Counted from the stretch's first letter, positions 32,500-44,739 are shown. The stretch is 64,000 nt of DNA from Amblyomma americanum (GCF_052857255.1 NC_135500.1:160612689-160676688), one strand, 5' to 3'. The notes: generated by a model not told the origin, from the sequence alone. A program made the numbers and translations.

Positions 32500-35400
32500 G
32501 TACAATTTGGCAATGTGCTGCTCATTCTGTATAAAGCATTCAGTCCAGAAGGATACAGCCTTGATTTAGAAAACCCTTGTTCACCCAGAAACGAGCGAAC
32601 ATACAAGTAGTCCTAGTGCAACTAAACCCCAGTAACGTTGAGACTTCTGGTCCGATTATAGAGAAACCTATCCGGGGCGAAACATTTCTCAACTGCAATA
32701 ATGTTTTTTCTACAAAGGACGATGTGGCGGGTGATACCCGATGACCCTTTTGATTGGAGGCGAAATGGAAGAACTGTCGTCGCGCGATGGTATTGCAGTA
32801 CACGTGAGGAACAAGAGGTGGAGGGCCTGAATTCGGAGTATAGCACTACGACGAGCTTCGATGGTTTCGCACGTTAGCTGTCCCACACCGTTATCAATAT
32901 AACGGAATATTCGTGAGTATGCCTCTATATGGACAGCGCGGAGACCTTCTGTTCTCATTTGTAGTGAGTTGGTCCACGAGAGTATTTACAAGTACGAATA
33001 AAAGTCCAGCTATTAACGGCTTATTGTTGACGGCTTGGCGATGTTAACACAAAGCCTTTTTGATCCGCTCTGCAACGTGAATGAACATAAATTGAAATCA
33101 TGGCGAAATGGCACCTACCCCAAAAAACTGTTGTGCATAAACGAATTGCATGATAACGACGTTAAGATACTTAGGACGTTGAGACGTTAAGCGATACAGC
33201 CTTTAATATTTCACAACAATGAGGCTGCTCAGGTGAATTAGCCGCGTAATAAAATGCCTTTCGATTGCTGCACAACGGCGACCACAAGCAACCTTAGTCA
33301 CAATAAATGCGTTTTGAATAGGGCATTGTGGAACGACCCGATTTGCGTTAGAGAGCCCTGCCCTAGACGCTGGTGGACATCACATTCTAAAAGGTCGCAT
33401 TCCTTATTATCCCAATTTGTTTTTTTTTTTAATTTCTGTTATATAATACATCAAAGTAAACGTAGTGGTTTACCCTTCCTGCAAGGGGCTGTAAGATTTT
33501 CTTTTGGGGGAAAATAACCGCGAAACCATATCACACCTGTCTAGTGCGCTATCCAGGCGAACAACAAGTATTACTATTAATATTACAACACTAGGTTTTA
33601 AACGATATACATATTATTCGTTCTCTTCAGCATAAAATCGTGCCGCTGAATTAAGACATCCGAAAATTCTTCCCCAGGTCCTTCCTAACGTAAAAGCACA
33701 TACTTTTCTTGTTCGCAACACCCAATTTTTTTTTATTCAGTCAAAACTGACACTCGTGCACTGGAGACTAACGGCCTATGGCGCCAGCTGGTGCTTGATG
33801 TGTTGTCCTTTCCTTGTGCCGTTGTCTTTGGGCCACCGTTCATATCATCACGCACTGGACTGCTCCAATGCTGTATGAAATTTAGAGTTTTTTAGTCAAA
33901 TTTCAATAGCCCTCAAGCAGTGGCACCCGCATAACTTGGCCGATGAGCAGGAACAACTATGGGTACACTGTACATTCTTCCTTCTACAGCATTACAAGCA
34001 GCAAATGCCTGTGTCTTAATCTGATATCAAGGACACAGCGAATGTTGCATGTCATATATGAAAGAGACGCTCGCCTGTGCTAGTAGGCTCTATTCGCAAT
34101 TCCTTTTCGATACTACTGCACACCATGCTGCGTTCTCGCTCTTTTGCCTAATCACAACCAGAACTCGCCTGCAGATATTTTAAAATACTGCTCAAATACA
34201 GCTGAAAACGACGAAATTTGTTTACCCAACTCATGTCCTGGCGAATAATTTCTTCTCATGTTCATCATTAAATTTCACTGTGCTTCTAAATATCCATTTT
34301 GGTGTGCTTGTAAACTGGCATCGTGACAAACAGGTTAAAGTGCACATGCGGAAGCATTATTAACACATCTTTTTTAACGATTAATCACCTTCTCTCGACA
34401 ACAATCTCAAAGAGCCGAACCTGTTAATGATTTATGAAGTTACGCTGCTAAAGTTAGCACAACACATTGCAGCGCAATCTCAAAGAACTTCAAATTGAAA
34501 TTTAGACAAAAAGTTGGAAAATTAATTGCCTCTAGAAAATTGGAGCACCAACTTGTGCAAATGATTTCCGCTTGCTTTGATCGCATTAGCAAAATTTCGG
34601 TCATTATTGAGTTCGGTCATTATTCGGTCATTATTGAGCTCGGTCATTATTTTTGAAAAACAAGTTTTTCAAGGTTCCACACTGCTCGTAGAAGCGCACA
34701 AATATTGCTTCAGCGTTCTATCCAAAAAAGGTGGAAAAATATTTTGTTTTTGCTGATTAGTGTGTTCTTTGTAGTCGCTCATTATTTCGAAGGAACAACA
34801 ATTAATTATCTTGCATCTAATAATTAAAGGTGTTTGATTCGACGTGCTGCAGTTTAACCTTACACTGAGTACTGGCAACGAAGCTGAGGCGATGTATGCA
34901 AAAAGTGGACGTCGCAGTTGCCAAAAGCAGTGTGTTCAAAATAAGAAGTTAACCGGCCAAGAATCGTACAGTGGTTAAGAAATGAAAAGAAATTATCTCG
35001 AGCAGTTATCTTTAGATCGCAGCTTAACCTGCCTCCTCTCGCTCCTCCTTTGTATCAGAGCTAAATATAAAAACGAGCTTTTCATGAGTGCAAACAAGCT
35101 CTCATACGCCCTTAAATATATTACCGCAGTTTTTTTTTTTCTAGTGTGAAATATAATTTTCTGTTCCTTATCTTTTTTAAAATGGTACAGCTGTCTTGCG
35201 ACGAGCTGTGAGCGAACATTTGCTCATGCTACAACTAGTCTCCATCTCTGAGATTCGCTGCACGAGTAGGCTTAAGTATAAGCTACAGAGCTTTTGTTTC
35301 GGCGCACGGAATTCTCCGTACATGAAAGCTCGGAGCTCCTTAAGCGCCGAAATTGATCGCCCCAACCCCTAATCAAAAAACGAACGTCTGCTTGGTACTT

Positions 35401-37075
35401 GGACACTACAGCCACTCAGCGAAGGCGGTGCGTCTGGGACGAAGGAAGTAAGCTAGGGATTTGAATTCATGGAAAGGGGTTACAGAAAATAATTAATTAC
35501 AGGACCTCTACCACCGGAACACATATTATTCCAAATACGTTCCCGCAAACTACAACTACAAGACCCACTACTAGGAAAAGGTTCAAGGTGTCCTTTAAGC
35601 ACCTTCTTTTGGGAACATCGTTTAATTAGAAGTTTTCACAACGGACATGGGAAGTTTAATACCATCTTTTGGTGTCTTCGTATGCTGAACTGTTTGGAAA
35701 ATTGCGTTCAGAATAAAACATAAAGGTGCATTAAAACAGACTTTACATGAAATCTGGTAGTCTAAGCTAAGCAAAAAATAGAGGCCCAGGAAGAGGCCGC
35801 CGAAATGGGTGCCAATTTTTAAAGCAACTTCTTTCATGGCTTTTGTGTTTACGTGTATAAATTTCTTTTTATAGTCTGTCTTTATCACTAATTTTTTTGC
35901 TTGTTACTGTTTCTAGGCAGAATTAAAAAAAACACATTGAATGGGAGAGCAATATTATATAAATTGGCATGACCTTTCCATGGCATTCATCATCTACGGC
36001 CTGACGACTGGGGACAGACTATGCGACAGGACTAATCTAGAATAGAGAGGCATGATTGAGGGGAGAACGTATCATACAGCTGCTTTAAAAAAAGTATGTA
36101 TGAGACCTGACTTATTACAGGCGATTTTATCGGGAGCGTGAGATCGTGGAAGAGCTAAGCTGATTAAGATATCGGAGCGCCTGTAAGAAATCCACAGCTA
36201 GAATTTGGTTCTATTATCTCTATAGAGCTCAAATGTGTCCGGAAGATTCGTTGTATAGCCCAGGAAGCAAAATGGTCCGCAATTCAGCAACTTGCCCCAT
36301 GAAATCTTAAAAATAAATTTAGAATAAATAAAATACCGCATATTTCACTATACACAGGCTCGGTTCAAGCCCGGAATCGACCCGAAAACCAAATCACTCT
36401 CAGCGGTTACAGCAAATGATCTTGCTTTTATCATGTATTGGAAGGAGGCCTGTGACGCAGAAAAGGTGTGCGCTATTTCTTCATTTCTTTACGCCGCACG
36501 GGTCATGGTCATAGCTCAACATACAAGAGATTGCCGCAATTGTAATTTTTTGCATTTTTTTCTCCTCTAAAAATGCTCTTGTCGTGTCAATGGCACCGTA
36601 AAGTAGCGGTGATTTTCAGCAGGGTATATAATGGCAACCAAACTGAGCTCACCTTTTTTATCAATTAGGACTGCAGTTTAAGCTTGATTCTTCCGTAACG
36701 GGGAAATGGATAGAAAATATTTAATAGCAGAGCATTGTAAGCTTTTCACTAGAAAAGGAAACTATATAAGAAAAGCTGTACAACTGAATGAAGGCTAGCA
36801 ACAGTGAAGTAAAGGCTGACATTTTCGGTTTTGCTGAATACTATCGAGAAAGATAGCTTTGTTGTTGAAACTGCCGAAGCAGAGAAGGCAGCGAAGAAAA
36901 AACCTGCCGACGGACACAGTAATACAAAAATGACCCCAAAAAGTAATGAAAGAGTAAGGTAGAAAGAGGATGGTGGTGGTCAAGAGTGTGGCGGGGGTGC
37001 TGTTGTAAGCGTTATTTTATCAACAGCGTTTTCTCAACCAGCGTTGCGACGGACTGCAGGATAATAATTAGGTGC
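32500..37075. other. Non-coding stretch, nothing recognised apart from 34597-34652
   Basis: AT-rich sequence with ORFs under 90 codons. No retroelement or RNA gene noticed. Confidence 0.45.
34597..34652. repeat. CGGTCATTATT, four copies
   Basis: The 11-mer CGGTCATTATT occurs four times, separated by GAGTT, nothing, and GAGCT. It is a small recent tandem expansion. Confidence 0.9.
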
Positions 37076-37078
37076 AAC

Positions 37079-37249
37079 GTTAGCCCCTCCTACGCTCACG
37101 CTGGAGAGCACATCGTCTCCGCACACACGGGCCTCAAGCGAGGACAAACGGTCTGGTTCTCAGACGTCTATCAGATGCTGATTGAGGGCATCGCAGAGAA
37201 CGTACTACACGGCGTTCCCGCGCATCGGTCGAGCATACCTTACCTAGGT
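37079..37249 (+). CDS. Possible internal coding exon, function unknown
   Basis: The frame PSYAHAGEHIVSAHTGLKRG... to HRSSIPYLG stands out by its high G/C third positions (CAC ATC GTC TCC; GAC GTC TAT CAG) in AT-rich surroundings. It ends at CCTTACCTAG|GTAGAC, an acceptable 5' splice site, and continues open to 37273 if unspliced. The upstream acceptor is unclear (a CTGCAG at about 37053-37058 or GTTAG near 37080). No family is recognised. Another frame of the same stretch is Ser/Thr-rich and also open for about 30 codons, so the reading is uncertain. Confidence 0.22.
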
Positions 37250-38129
37250 AGACGAAATCAGCCCTGTTTTTAACGATATGCTAATGAAAGGCCAAGTGGC
37301 TATTCATGAGCTATTGATAACGGCGACTACCTATTGCGCTGCTGGAAACCCGCACCTTCCAGCCACTTCCATTTCCGTGGAGGAACGGACTTGGTTATTT
37401 CAATAATTTTTTCAGTTTTTCGATAGCGGAAACTTACGCTCAGGCCGGAATGAAGCTCGAACAACAGATTTGGCGAACTTTTCTGCTTTGCGGCGAGGCT
37501 CGCCTTTACAACCGGTTTATGAATGTATTTTTCGACACACGCTTTCTCCGGAAACAAGTTTCACGCAAGTTTTACACCAAAGCTGAAAGTACAGAGGTAA
37601 AATATTCTCTTTTTCTCAGAGCAGTTACTCGCGTTTCCTTAAGGCATGACTGCAGGTTCTATGTGTTTAAATAGACTCGCGTTCAACAAAGACAACATAT
37701 TTTTGCACTCAGGCAGCGTAAAAAAACCGTCGTGCACAGTAACCGTTTTGTGGTGCACAATAATCTTCACACACACACACCCACAGAACGCTGTAAGTGC
37801 CAAAGGGTAAAACTAAGAATCTTAATTGATGCTCTTCAAGCAATCATCGTCGCAGCAACAAGCGCAGGTGCACATGTACGTAACAATGCTTCGGGCCAAG
37901 GATGGCGCGCCATAAGCGGCCTCTTCCTCCGAGCAGCGAAACTGAAAATTGGAGAAAGAGTCCAAGAAAGCCCCGGGACACTCATCACTGCGTCTGTATG
38001 GGCCACGCAGCGCTGAAACCGCGATTGTTGTCGGCCGAGGCAATATAAATGTCATCCCCTCCGGCGTCAGCGAACAATTAAAAGAAAACCCCAGACAGAC
38101 GCCGTTCAAGCTCACACAAGCGCTGTAAG

Positions 38130-38560
38130 TTTAGTATTGAGTGAACGTGTGTGAATATGAATGGACATGAGAGTAAATGAGTGGATCTGATTGTACATGA
38201 GTAGGAGTAGACGCGAGTGTGAGTGGAAATGAGTCGGAGTGAGACATAAGTGCAAATGGACATGAGTGTGAGACCGACGGGGTGGTTGCGAGTGTGATTG
38301 AGTGCTTGTGAGTGTGGACGAACATCTGTGAGTGCAAGTGAATGGATGCGAGCGCCAGTGGACACGAGTCTGAGTGAGTGGTTATCAGTTTTAGTGGATA
38401 AGAGCGAGAGTCAAAGGGAATAAATCTGAGTGTGTCTGAATGTTTGTGGGCGCGAGTAGACTAGACGTGAATGTGAGTTAAGTGGTTGCGAGTATGAGTG
38501 GACATTCGTGGCAGTCAGCGGATGTGAGCGCGAGTGGGCATGAGTGTCAGTAAGCCACGC
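38130..38560. repeat. Degenerate GAGTG minisatellite
   Basis: About 430 bases dominated by GTGAGTG, GAGTGGACATGAG and GCGAGTGTGAGTG-type words in variable 6- to 24-base arrangements. The strand composition is strongly purine- and G/T-rich. The flanks are non-repetitive. ORFs called inside it are low-complexity artefacts. Confidence 0.85.
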
Positions 38561-39134
38561 CTTATGGGGCAGGAGTCCCACAACACATCATTTCCTCATA
38601 TCTTTTTCTTCGCAGAAGTTTTGCGACAGAAGTTCATTAACCTTGCAGCTAACCTGACATTTCACCAAGCCGCTAAGAAGATCATGGCAGCAAAAACAGA
38701 GCTACAGCACCAAGAAAGCGGCAATCGATTCGCTGGTGCCACTAAGTCCTGCCTTATCTTTCGCGCCTAGTGAACTTGGCGCGCGACTGAGGACATTTCC
38801 CCAACACATCCACTATCTCAGTCCCTTTCTTAGAGACTTCAAATTGGTTGTCGCATAAAGAACTTTGCCTTTCCGCGACCAAGAGGGGATGCAGAAAGAT
38901 AGCGGCTTCCCCAGCACATTCACGTCATTTGCTTTCTTTCTTTTAAGCGCAGGAATCGAAGCTTAATTGAAATTCTCAGCCGCGTCTTATGCCTTCCGTC
39001 ATTCATTCAATTTTTTGCTTATGCTTCGCCGCGACTTTTGATAGCAGTCTTTTGGTGCTGGAAATTTCTTTATTCTTCGTTCTCAAATGCCCCCCTTCGC
39101 GAGGGATTCTATTTTCCTCTCCATGTATTCTTTC

Positions 39135-39392
39135 CGATGTTTTCCATTTGGTTTGGTTTGATTTTACGGGGTTTAACGTACCAAAGAGACTCAGGCTGTG
39201 AGCGACGCCATAGTGGAGGGCTCCCTATAATTAAGGTCACTTGGGGTTCATGCACGTGCACTGAAATCGCGCAGCACACATGCCTCTAGCATTTCGCCTC
39301 CCTCTAAATCTGACCGCCACGGCCGGGATCGAACCCGCGTCTTTCGGGTTAGCAACAGAGCATCATAACCACCGAGCTACGCAGCGGCCTAG
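39135..39392 (-). mobile_element. tRNA-derived SINE, second family, minus strand
   Basis: On the minus strand the head has a GCTCGGTGGTT A-box region and a GGGTTCGATCC B box (39326-39336). The shared core follows (GTGCACGTGCATGAACCCC, AATTATAGGGAGCCCTCCAC), then this family's own tail: TCACAGCCTGAGTCTCTTTGG and ACGTTAAACCCCGTAAAA. ATTCTTTC at 39127-39134 and 39393-39400 may be the target duplication. Transcription by pol III from the internal boxes would be expected for a live copy. Confidence 0.85.
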
Positions 39393-39409
39393 ATTCTTTC
39401 AGTGAAGTG

Positions 39410-39600
39410 CCCGCCGCGGTGGCCCAATTCTTCTGGCGCTTGACTACTGGGCCGGAGTACCCAGGTTCGAACCCGGCCGCGGCGACAGCGTTTCGATGGA
39501 GGCGAAACGCTAAGGCGTCCGCGTGTTGTGTGAAGTCAGTGCCGTTAGAGATCCCCTGGTAGTTGTTATTATTCCGGAGCTCTCCTGTATTGTGGTGAGA
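39410..39600 (+). mobile_element. Ruka-like SINE, diverged, plus strand
   Basis: CCCGCCGCGGTGGC starts the head, and a perfect GGTTCGAACCC B box lies at 39464-39474. GCGTTTCGATGGAGGCGAAACGC and a degraded core (GATCCCCTGGTAG, TTATTCCGGAGC) follow. The tail past 39590 is not recognisable. It begins about 18 bases after the opposite-strand SINE ends. Confidence 0.8.
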
Positions 39601-40079
39601 AGCGCCAGTTAGTTTCACTTTCAACTACTTCAGCCGCCTTTTGTCTGGGCCAGAACTGTTATTTAAAAATGTTTGATTCCTGCACATGCGCGCCTCGCGA
39701 GAGGCTGTGGCGGTGACCTAAATGGCGGAGGCCGAGAAAAACAACGGTGCTCTAGTTACGCCAACGGTGGTTCAATACCGCTTTTGGATCGGTCCATTTT
39801 TCAGGTTGGATACCGTTTCCTTGACAACGATGCGATACTCGAGGTGGCTTTCTTAACAGCCTTCATGGAGAATTGCTGCATACGTCTAGATTGGCTTGAC
39901 AACGGGTTGTATAGGCAGTTTCCTAGCAACATCCACTACAGCATCTCTTTCTTCTTTCGTTCCCAGATTGATCCCTCCGTTCACGGTGTTGTTGGTGTGT
40001 CCGCAATGAGGAAACAGGTGCTGCAACATTAATGTTGTTAAAACCAATTTTTCAGGACAGGGTCTGAAAATAAATACAT

Positions 40080-40316
40080 TTGATAAAGGAAAGGAAGAAA
40101 CGAGTGGAAGAAGAAAGAGAGAAATAGGTGTCGTAGTGGAGAGCTCCGCAATAATTTTGACCAACTGAGGATCTCTACTCTCCACTGACATGCAATGTGC
40201 ATGGGCGTGTACGCATTTTGCCTCCAAACAAACAGCCCCGTACCGACAACCAATCCACCCGCGTCGTCAGCCCCAACAGACGAGCTCTCTAGCAAGCTGA
40301 AAAACCACCGTGGGTG
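40080..40316 (-). mobile_element. Ruka-like SINE, old copy, minus strand
   Basis: The minus strand shows the pyrimidine-rich TTTCTTCTTCC segment, CTCCACTACGACACC, the core GAGATCCTCAGTTGGTC, and then a degraded head that ends in CCCACGGTGGTTTTTCAGC, comparable to the CCGCGGTGGCTCAG start. Neither pol III box is intact. The 3' tail towards 40035 is uncertain. Confidence 0.65.
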
Positions 40317-40464
40317 TGCTCGCAAACGCTGTATTCATTTCGCGTATTTGTAAGAATGAACAACCCGCACGTTTTCTCTATTTCTGTCGCGGCCAGGGGT
40401 TCGGTAAATAACACGAATAGCTGCGCTGCTGTATTCAATTTTTCTATACACTTTCTTCCTTGTG

Positions 40465-40683
40465 ACGCGCCGCAGTGGCTCAGTGATTTGGTGCTTGGCT
40501 GCTTTCCCTAAACACGTGGGTTTTATCCCAGCCGCGGCGGTTGCCTTTCAATGGAGTCGAGATGGAAGTGGCCTATGTACTTGCGATATCAGTAGATGTT
40601 AACGATCCCCGGGTGGTCGAAATAAATTATCCTTCACTCGTAGCCTGAGTCCCTTTAGGATGGTAAACGCCATCAAACAGGTT
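40465..40683 (+). mobile_element. tRNA-derived SINE, second family, plus strand
   Basis: The head is CGCGCCGCAGTGGCTCAGTG with a good A box and a degraded B box (GGTTTTATCCC). The core has GATCCCCGGGTGGTCGAAAT, and the family-specific tail follows as GTAGCCTGAGTCCC and TTTAGGATGGTAAACGCCATCA. It is the fourth SINE within 1.6 kb and lies opposite in orientation to its left neighbour. Confidence 0.85.
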
Positions 40684-40689
40684 TCCTTA

Positions 40690-43600
40690 TTTGGCGGCGG
40701 CGTTTGTTAGGAATGTGGCACGCACATCGCGTTTCTCAAAGTTCCCCACTTCTGAACATTCACTTTGCCTCTGTTGGCGAAAGGAAAGCAGGAAAAGTGC
40801 TCACTGGTGGGGACTCCTTCGGCGGGCTTATTCTTTGCAGGACCGGAATTTTTCCTTATCCTCTTTGCGTTTCTGCCGGTCTTAAAGGTCAGGTGTGGGC
40901 ACTATTTACAGGACACTTGCCAGCGCTCATTTCAGCAGCGCTAGCTCTCTGGTGCATGCGCCGTCACCAAAAATAAACAGCTGATGTTCTCATGAATAAT
41001 CATCACTGCTCTATGTTGTGCTCTCTGTTAGACAACCTCCTGAGTTGCCTTTAGCCTACTACCTAGAAATAATTGGGGCGTTTTTCATAACCGTAAGAAG
41101 CCCTTTGGATGTTTACGAGGTTCGTTTCATTTACCTATCATGCGATACATATTTTTCACTGTTTTTCATCTCTTTGCACTTCAAGAAGATTGATATTTTG
41201 CACTTTCTTGTTGCAAGTTCGTGTATCTGTTAGCATGAAAAAAATCTTTAATTGAAGTGTCACTAATAACAATCCTTGGAACTTCTCAACGGGCCTTTCA
41301 TGACCGCGAAGTTCATTAACATATGGTATAATATTGATATATACCGAGAAGTCGGAGCCATTTAAATGTGCCTTTGGACGTAAGAAACTGGCAGAATAAA
41401 TACGTTGTCCAATATAAAGCCAAACAGAATCACTATACGTCGGGCCAGTTATTAAACTGAGTTCACACAGAGAAACGGAATTATATCCGTTTCAAAATGT
41501 AAAGACAAAGGAAGGCGAGTAATTAAGAAAGGCTAAATGAACTTTTCATAACCTTCCAGCATCGCAAGCATTGTTTACTGCTAATCACACTAAGACTAGC
41601 ATAATTGTTCGCTCTAATCACAACCTCGCTCTAATCACAGTATGCAAGTTCAGTACAACGTGGCAAGACATTTATTTCGTTATCTATGAGAACAGGGTAA
41701 TGAATTGCAGTGCCTCAAAAAACTTTTTTGGCCTCCTTAACTTAATAAACTTGCTATGACCCCCGAAAAAGCGTAATTTTGCACCTGAAATGCACCGAGA
41801 TATAGACTCAGTGCCAGCCGAGACCATGCCCATGAATTCTCGAACACCCGCAAGTATATTCTCTCAGTGCCACTGGTTGTGGACTTGCAAATTTAATAAT
41901 TTAATTTAGAATATAGTCGTACAAGCGTGTACATTAACTTTGGGTCTCCGCATCAGCTGCCCTGTCCCAGTTTTCTTAACCAGCCTTGACTGACTGTATA
42001 CTACAACGCATTGTCCAGAGGCAGCCTGCCCTAGCACAGATTCTCCATGCTGCTCACGCAAACCCAAAGAGCGCTGGTTGTGGCGAACTTTTGAAAAGTG
42101 AAGAGTGTTGCGAAAAGCGCATCTTTCACGTCAAACACCCTCTCCCCTTTTTGTCTTTGTGTCGATGGCTCGAGCAATAGCCGTTTCTGCGTTTCTCTCG
42201 CTCTTGGCTCCTCTTTTCACCTGTGCTATTTATTGACCTCCTCTACCAGAACGAACGATCATTCCCCACCAGCTATGTAGCTGACGACGTAACAGAGGGG
42301 AACAGAAATTTGCAATTAAACACGTCTACCAGCCCGCGATGGCGTTTACACCGAAGAAAAACCAAACACTATAAATGAAAAAATATTTCCGATAGATGGT
42401 GGAGCACTTGCTTGTTTGAAACTCGTTTTCTTTTTATTGGAAAGCTTTAGACCTTGCAATCTTGCAATACGAGTGGCGGGCTGCGTCCAGTTGTGTTAAA
42501 GGCAGCAGAGGAGCGCCGTATGGACGGTTGACAGGAAGAAAAGGGGAACACAGCGATAAGCCACATTTCTCTTTAACCTCCAGAAGAACGCTTACGTCGG
42601 CGTGCTGCAATGCCCTTCGAAGTAGCTAACTTCAAAAACTGCCAACTCGGAGTAAGCACAACTACGTCAGCGCGCCGCCTGCAGGTTAACACCGACTCCT
42701 GTCTACCCTATTTTGCTTTACTGCCATAATTCCACTTTGTCTGTTTCTCTTCCCCTCATGCCTCCCAACACACCCACCACGTGCCTAAGTCACGCCAGCC
42801 GTGCGTGACTGGGAGAAAGGGAAATTAAGGATCCGACCATGTTGCTATGCAAGAGGTCACGCTTCCCTGTCGGCTTCCCTTGCTGCCGTCTCGTTCTCTA
42901 GTGGATGTCGGCAAGAACTCCGCTGACGCGAACCGAGCAGCTGAAGCTAAACTCCCTTGAGATGGCCGTCTGTGTCTACGTTCTACGAATGCGGAATAGG
43001 GCGTACCATTTCTAGTTAGGCCCTTTAGTTAGTTCATGTGTGCTAGTGCCGAAATAGACATGCAAGTAAGCTCTTCACGGCTCGGTAACATCAAAGGATC
43101 TGGCGCGCTGCATCATTTGGAGAGCTCATTCATGCACAACAACTTTGAAAGGCTTGCATAGAGGAAGTACGGGGTACCGACTATCTCCACCGAAATTTGT
43201 CGTTGTCGATAAGGACAGCGGAGAACTGAACGGAGGCACGAAAAGAGAAAAAAAGAGATATGAATGCCGACGTTTAATTATACGTTTTTATATCTGGATG
43301 CAATGCTCAGGAATGTGCTGGTAAACAAAGAAGTGAAACGTTAGAGCAAATGAAGAGTTAAACAACTCTATCTAGTTATTGGTCGAACAAAAATATTTGT
43401 TCCTTTACTGTAGGAGAACCGCCGTACTATATAAATATAATAAGCCAAAACTTAATATAAAAGCAAGACGGGCACAGGGAGCTACACCTACCAATCATTT
43501 CAAAAGAATAAAATAACTCTAGGATATTCATAATAAATTTATAACACTGTTGACTGTCCTCGATTAAGGCTTTTTTTCTCACTGCGGTTTTGTACGAAAA

Positions 43601-44025
43601 GATCGTGCTAACAGAAATATGGCAGCGAGGAGTAATAAACATTCCAAACGAAATAAACGTGCAGGAGAAGAAGGTACTAATTATGACATGTTTCTATAAA
43701 GGGCACTATGTTGACATTTCACACAAAGACGACGTGACGTGCTATATATTTGTCCAGTTGCCTTTTAATGAACATGGCTTCTCACCGGCAAGCAATAATC
43801 AATTATGCGCGCACTGTTTCTTTCTCAACACGCTTTTTAAAGACTTGAAAATTTGACTCCAAAACGCGTCCTCATATGTACACGTCCGTTTCATTTGGCT
43901 TTACTTCATATCGGACGCCCATTATCCAAAGGGCATCTCGTTGCTTCACTGCGAAAAATACGCTGCCTGAATGCAAGTAATGTCTAGTCCAGTCTGAGTG
44001 ATTCGCAGAAGCCTGGTGTTTCAGG
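40690..44025. other. Non-coding stretch, nothing recognised
   Basis: Includes a moderately GC-rich part at 42480-43150 without a domain-bearing ORF. No transposon motif or RNA gene seen. Confidence 0.45.
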
Positions 44026-44029
44026 ACCT

Positions 44030-44330
44030 CTAGTCCATGGCTACGCTAGCGGAAGCTGACTTACGGAGAAGCTGGATGATACAGGCTTGCTGGCCCAGGC
44101 TGTCGCGGTCAGGGCCTCCTCCCACTGCTCGTGTGTCGGGTGTGGCACTATTAATTTTTATCCGGTTTGTCCTGGCATTCGCAAGCTGTGTGGTAGAGCG
44201 TGGTCCTTGCTCCGCACCAAGGACAGTAACTTCGAGACTGTGTGGTTCTAATCTTGTGTAAAATGTGAAGACTTGAATATGTGTTCGTGTAGGAGTATCA
44301 AGACAAGCACATACGTAAGAAATTATAGCC
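44030..44330 (-). pseudogene. LINE ORF2 C-terminal tail with CCHC finger, minus strand
   Basis: Read on the minus strand from about 44240, CPWCGARTTLYHTACEC gives the C-terminal CX2C...HX4C finger of LINE ORF2. After a stop, PTHEQWEEAL appears in the next frame, the conserved WE motif downstream of the finger. A further shift gives DSLGQQACIIQLLRKSA ending in VAMD and a stop at 44030-44032, which fits the usual alanine-rich terminal helix. The order matches the end of the intact fragment at 18798-20324, but the sequence differs clearly, so it is another subfamily. At least two frameshifts make it dead. Confidence 0.65.
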
Positions 44331-44458
44331 CACCAGCAGACGGCAGAGAGTATCAAGAGAGTACAAACAGTGTAGCTCCCGCGCTGTTTGTCTATATTAC
44401 TGTCTTTCGTCTTCTGCTGCGCTATAGTTTTAATTTTCAACCAGCCCGTTCACTGCAG

Positions 44459-44676
44459 CGTCGAGTGGAAAGATTTTGGCGGCTCCTTTCATGAGAGCTT
44501 GCTGCAAGCGCGACATCAACCCCTCGCCCCCCATCGGTCAGTCGTACATTCCGCGGAAGCCCAAGCGGGAAGAAGAGCCGCTCGTCATTGGGTTGCCGGG
44601 TTCCCCGCTATGCGATTCGTCCGAGCGTGATGCGGGCCGTACAGACAGCGACGACACCGAAGTAAACACAAGCTGA
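44459..44676 (+). CDS. Candidate terminal coding exon, hydrophilic C-terminus, function unknown
   Basis: A pyrimidine-rich stretch (TTTTAATTTTCAACCAGCCCG) ends in CACTGCAG at 44451-44458, a good 3' splice site. The frame that follows is open to TGA at 44674-44676: SSGKILAAPFMRACCKRDIN, then a proline- and charge-rich stretch (PRKPKREEEPLVIGLPG), ending ERDAGRTDSDDTEVNTS. Third positions are strongly G/C in contrast to the flanks. A poly(A) signal AATAAA lies 56 bases after the stop. No family is recognised; the composition suits a disordered cytoplasmic or nuclear tail. It is the best gene candidate in the window. Confidence 0.42.
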
Positions 44677-44731
44677 GCATTACAGGCAGGCTTGGTTCGC
44701 CACGCGTGAAGAGATGGTATAGGCCAGGCTA

Positions 44732-44737
44732 AATAAA
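44732..44737 (+). terminator. Poly(A) signal AATAAA downstream of the candidate exon
   Basis: A canonical hexamer 56 bases after the stop of the exon candidate, in locally GC-rich DNA where it is less likely by chance than in the AT-rich remainder. Confidence 0.35.
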
Positions 44738-44739
44738 AA

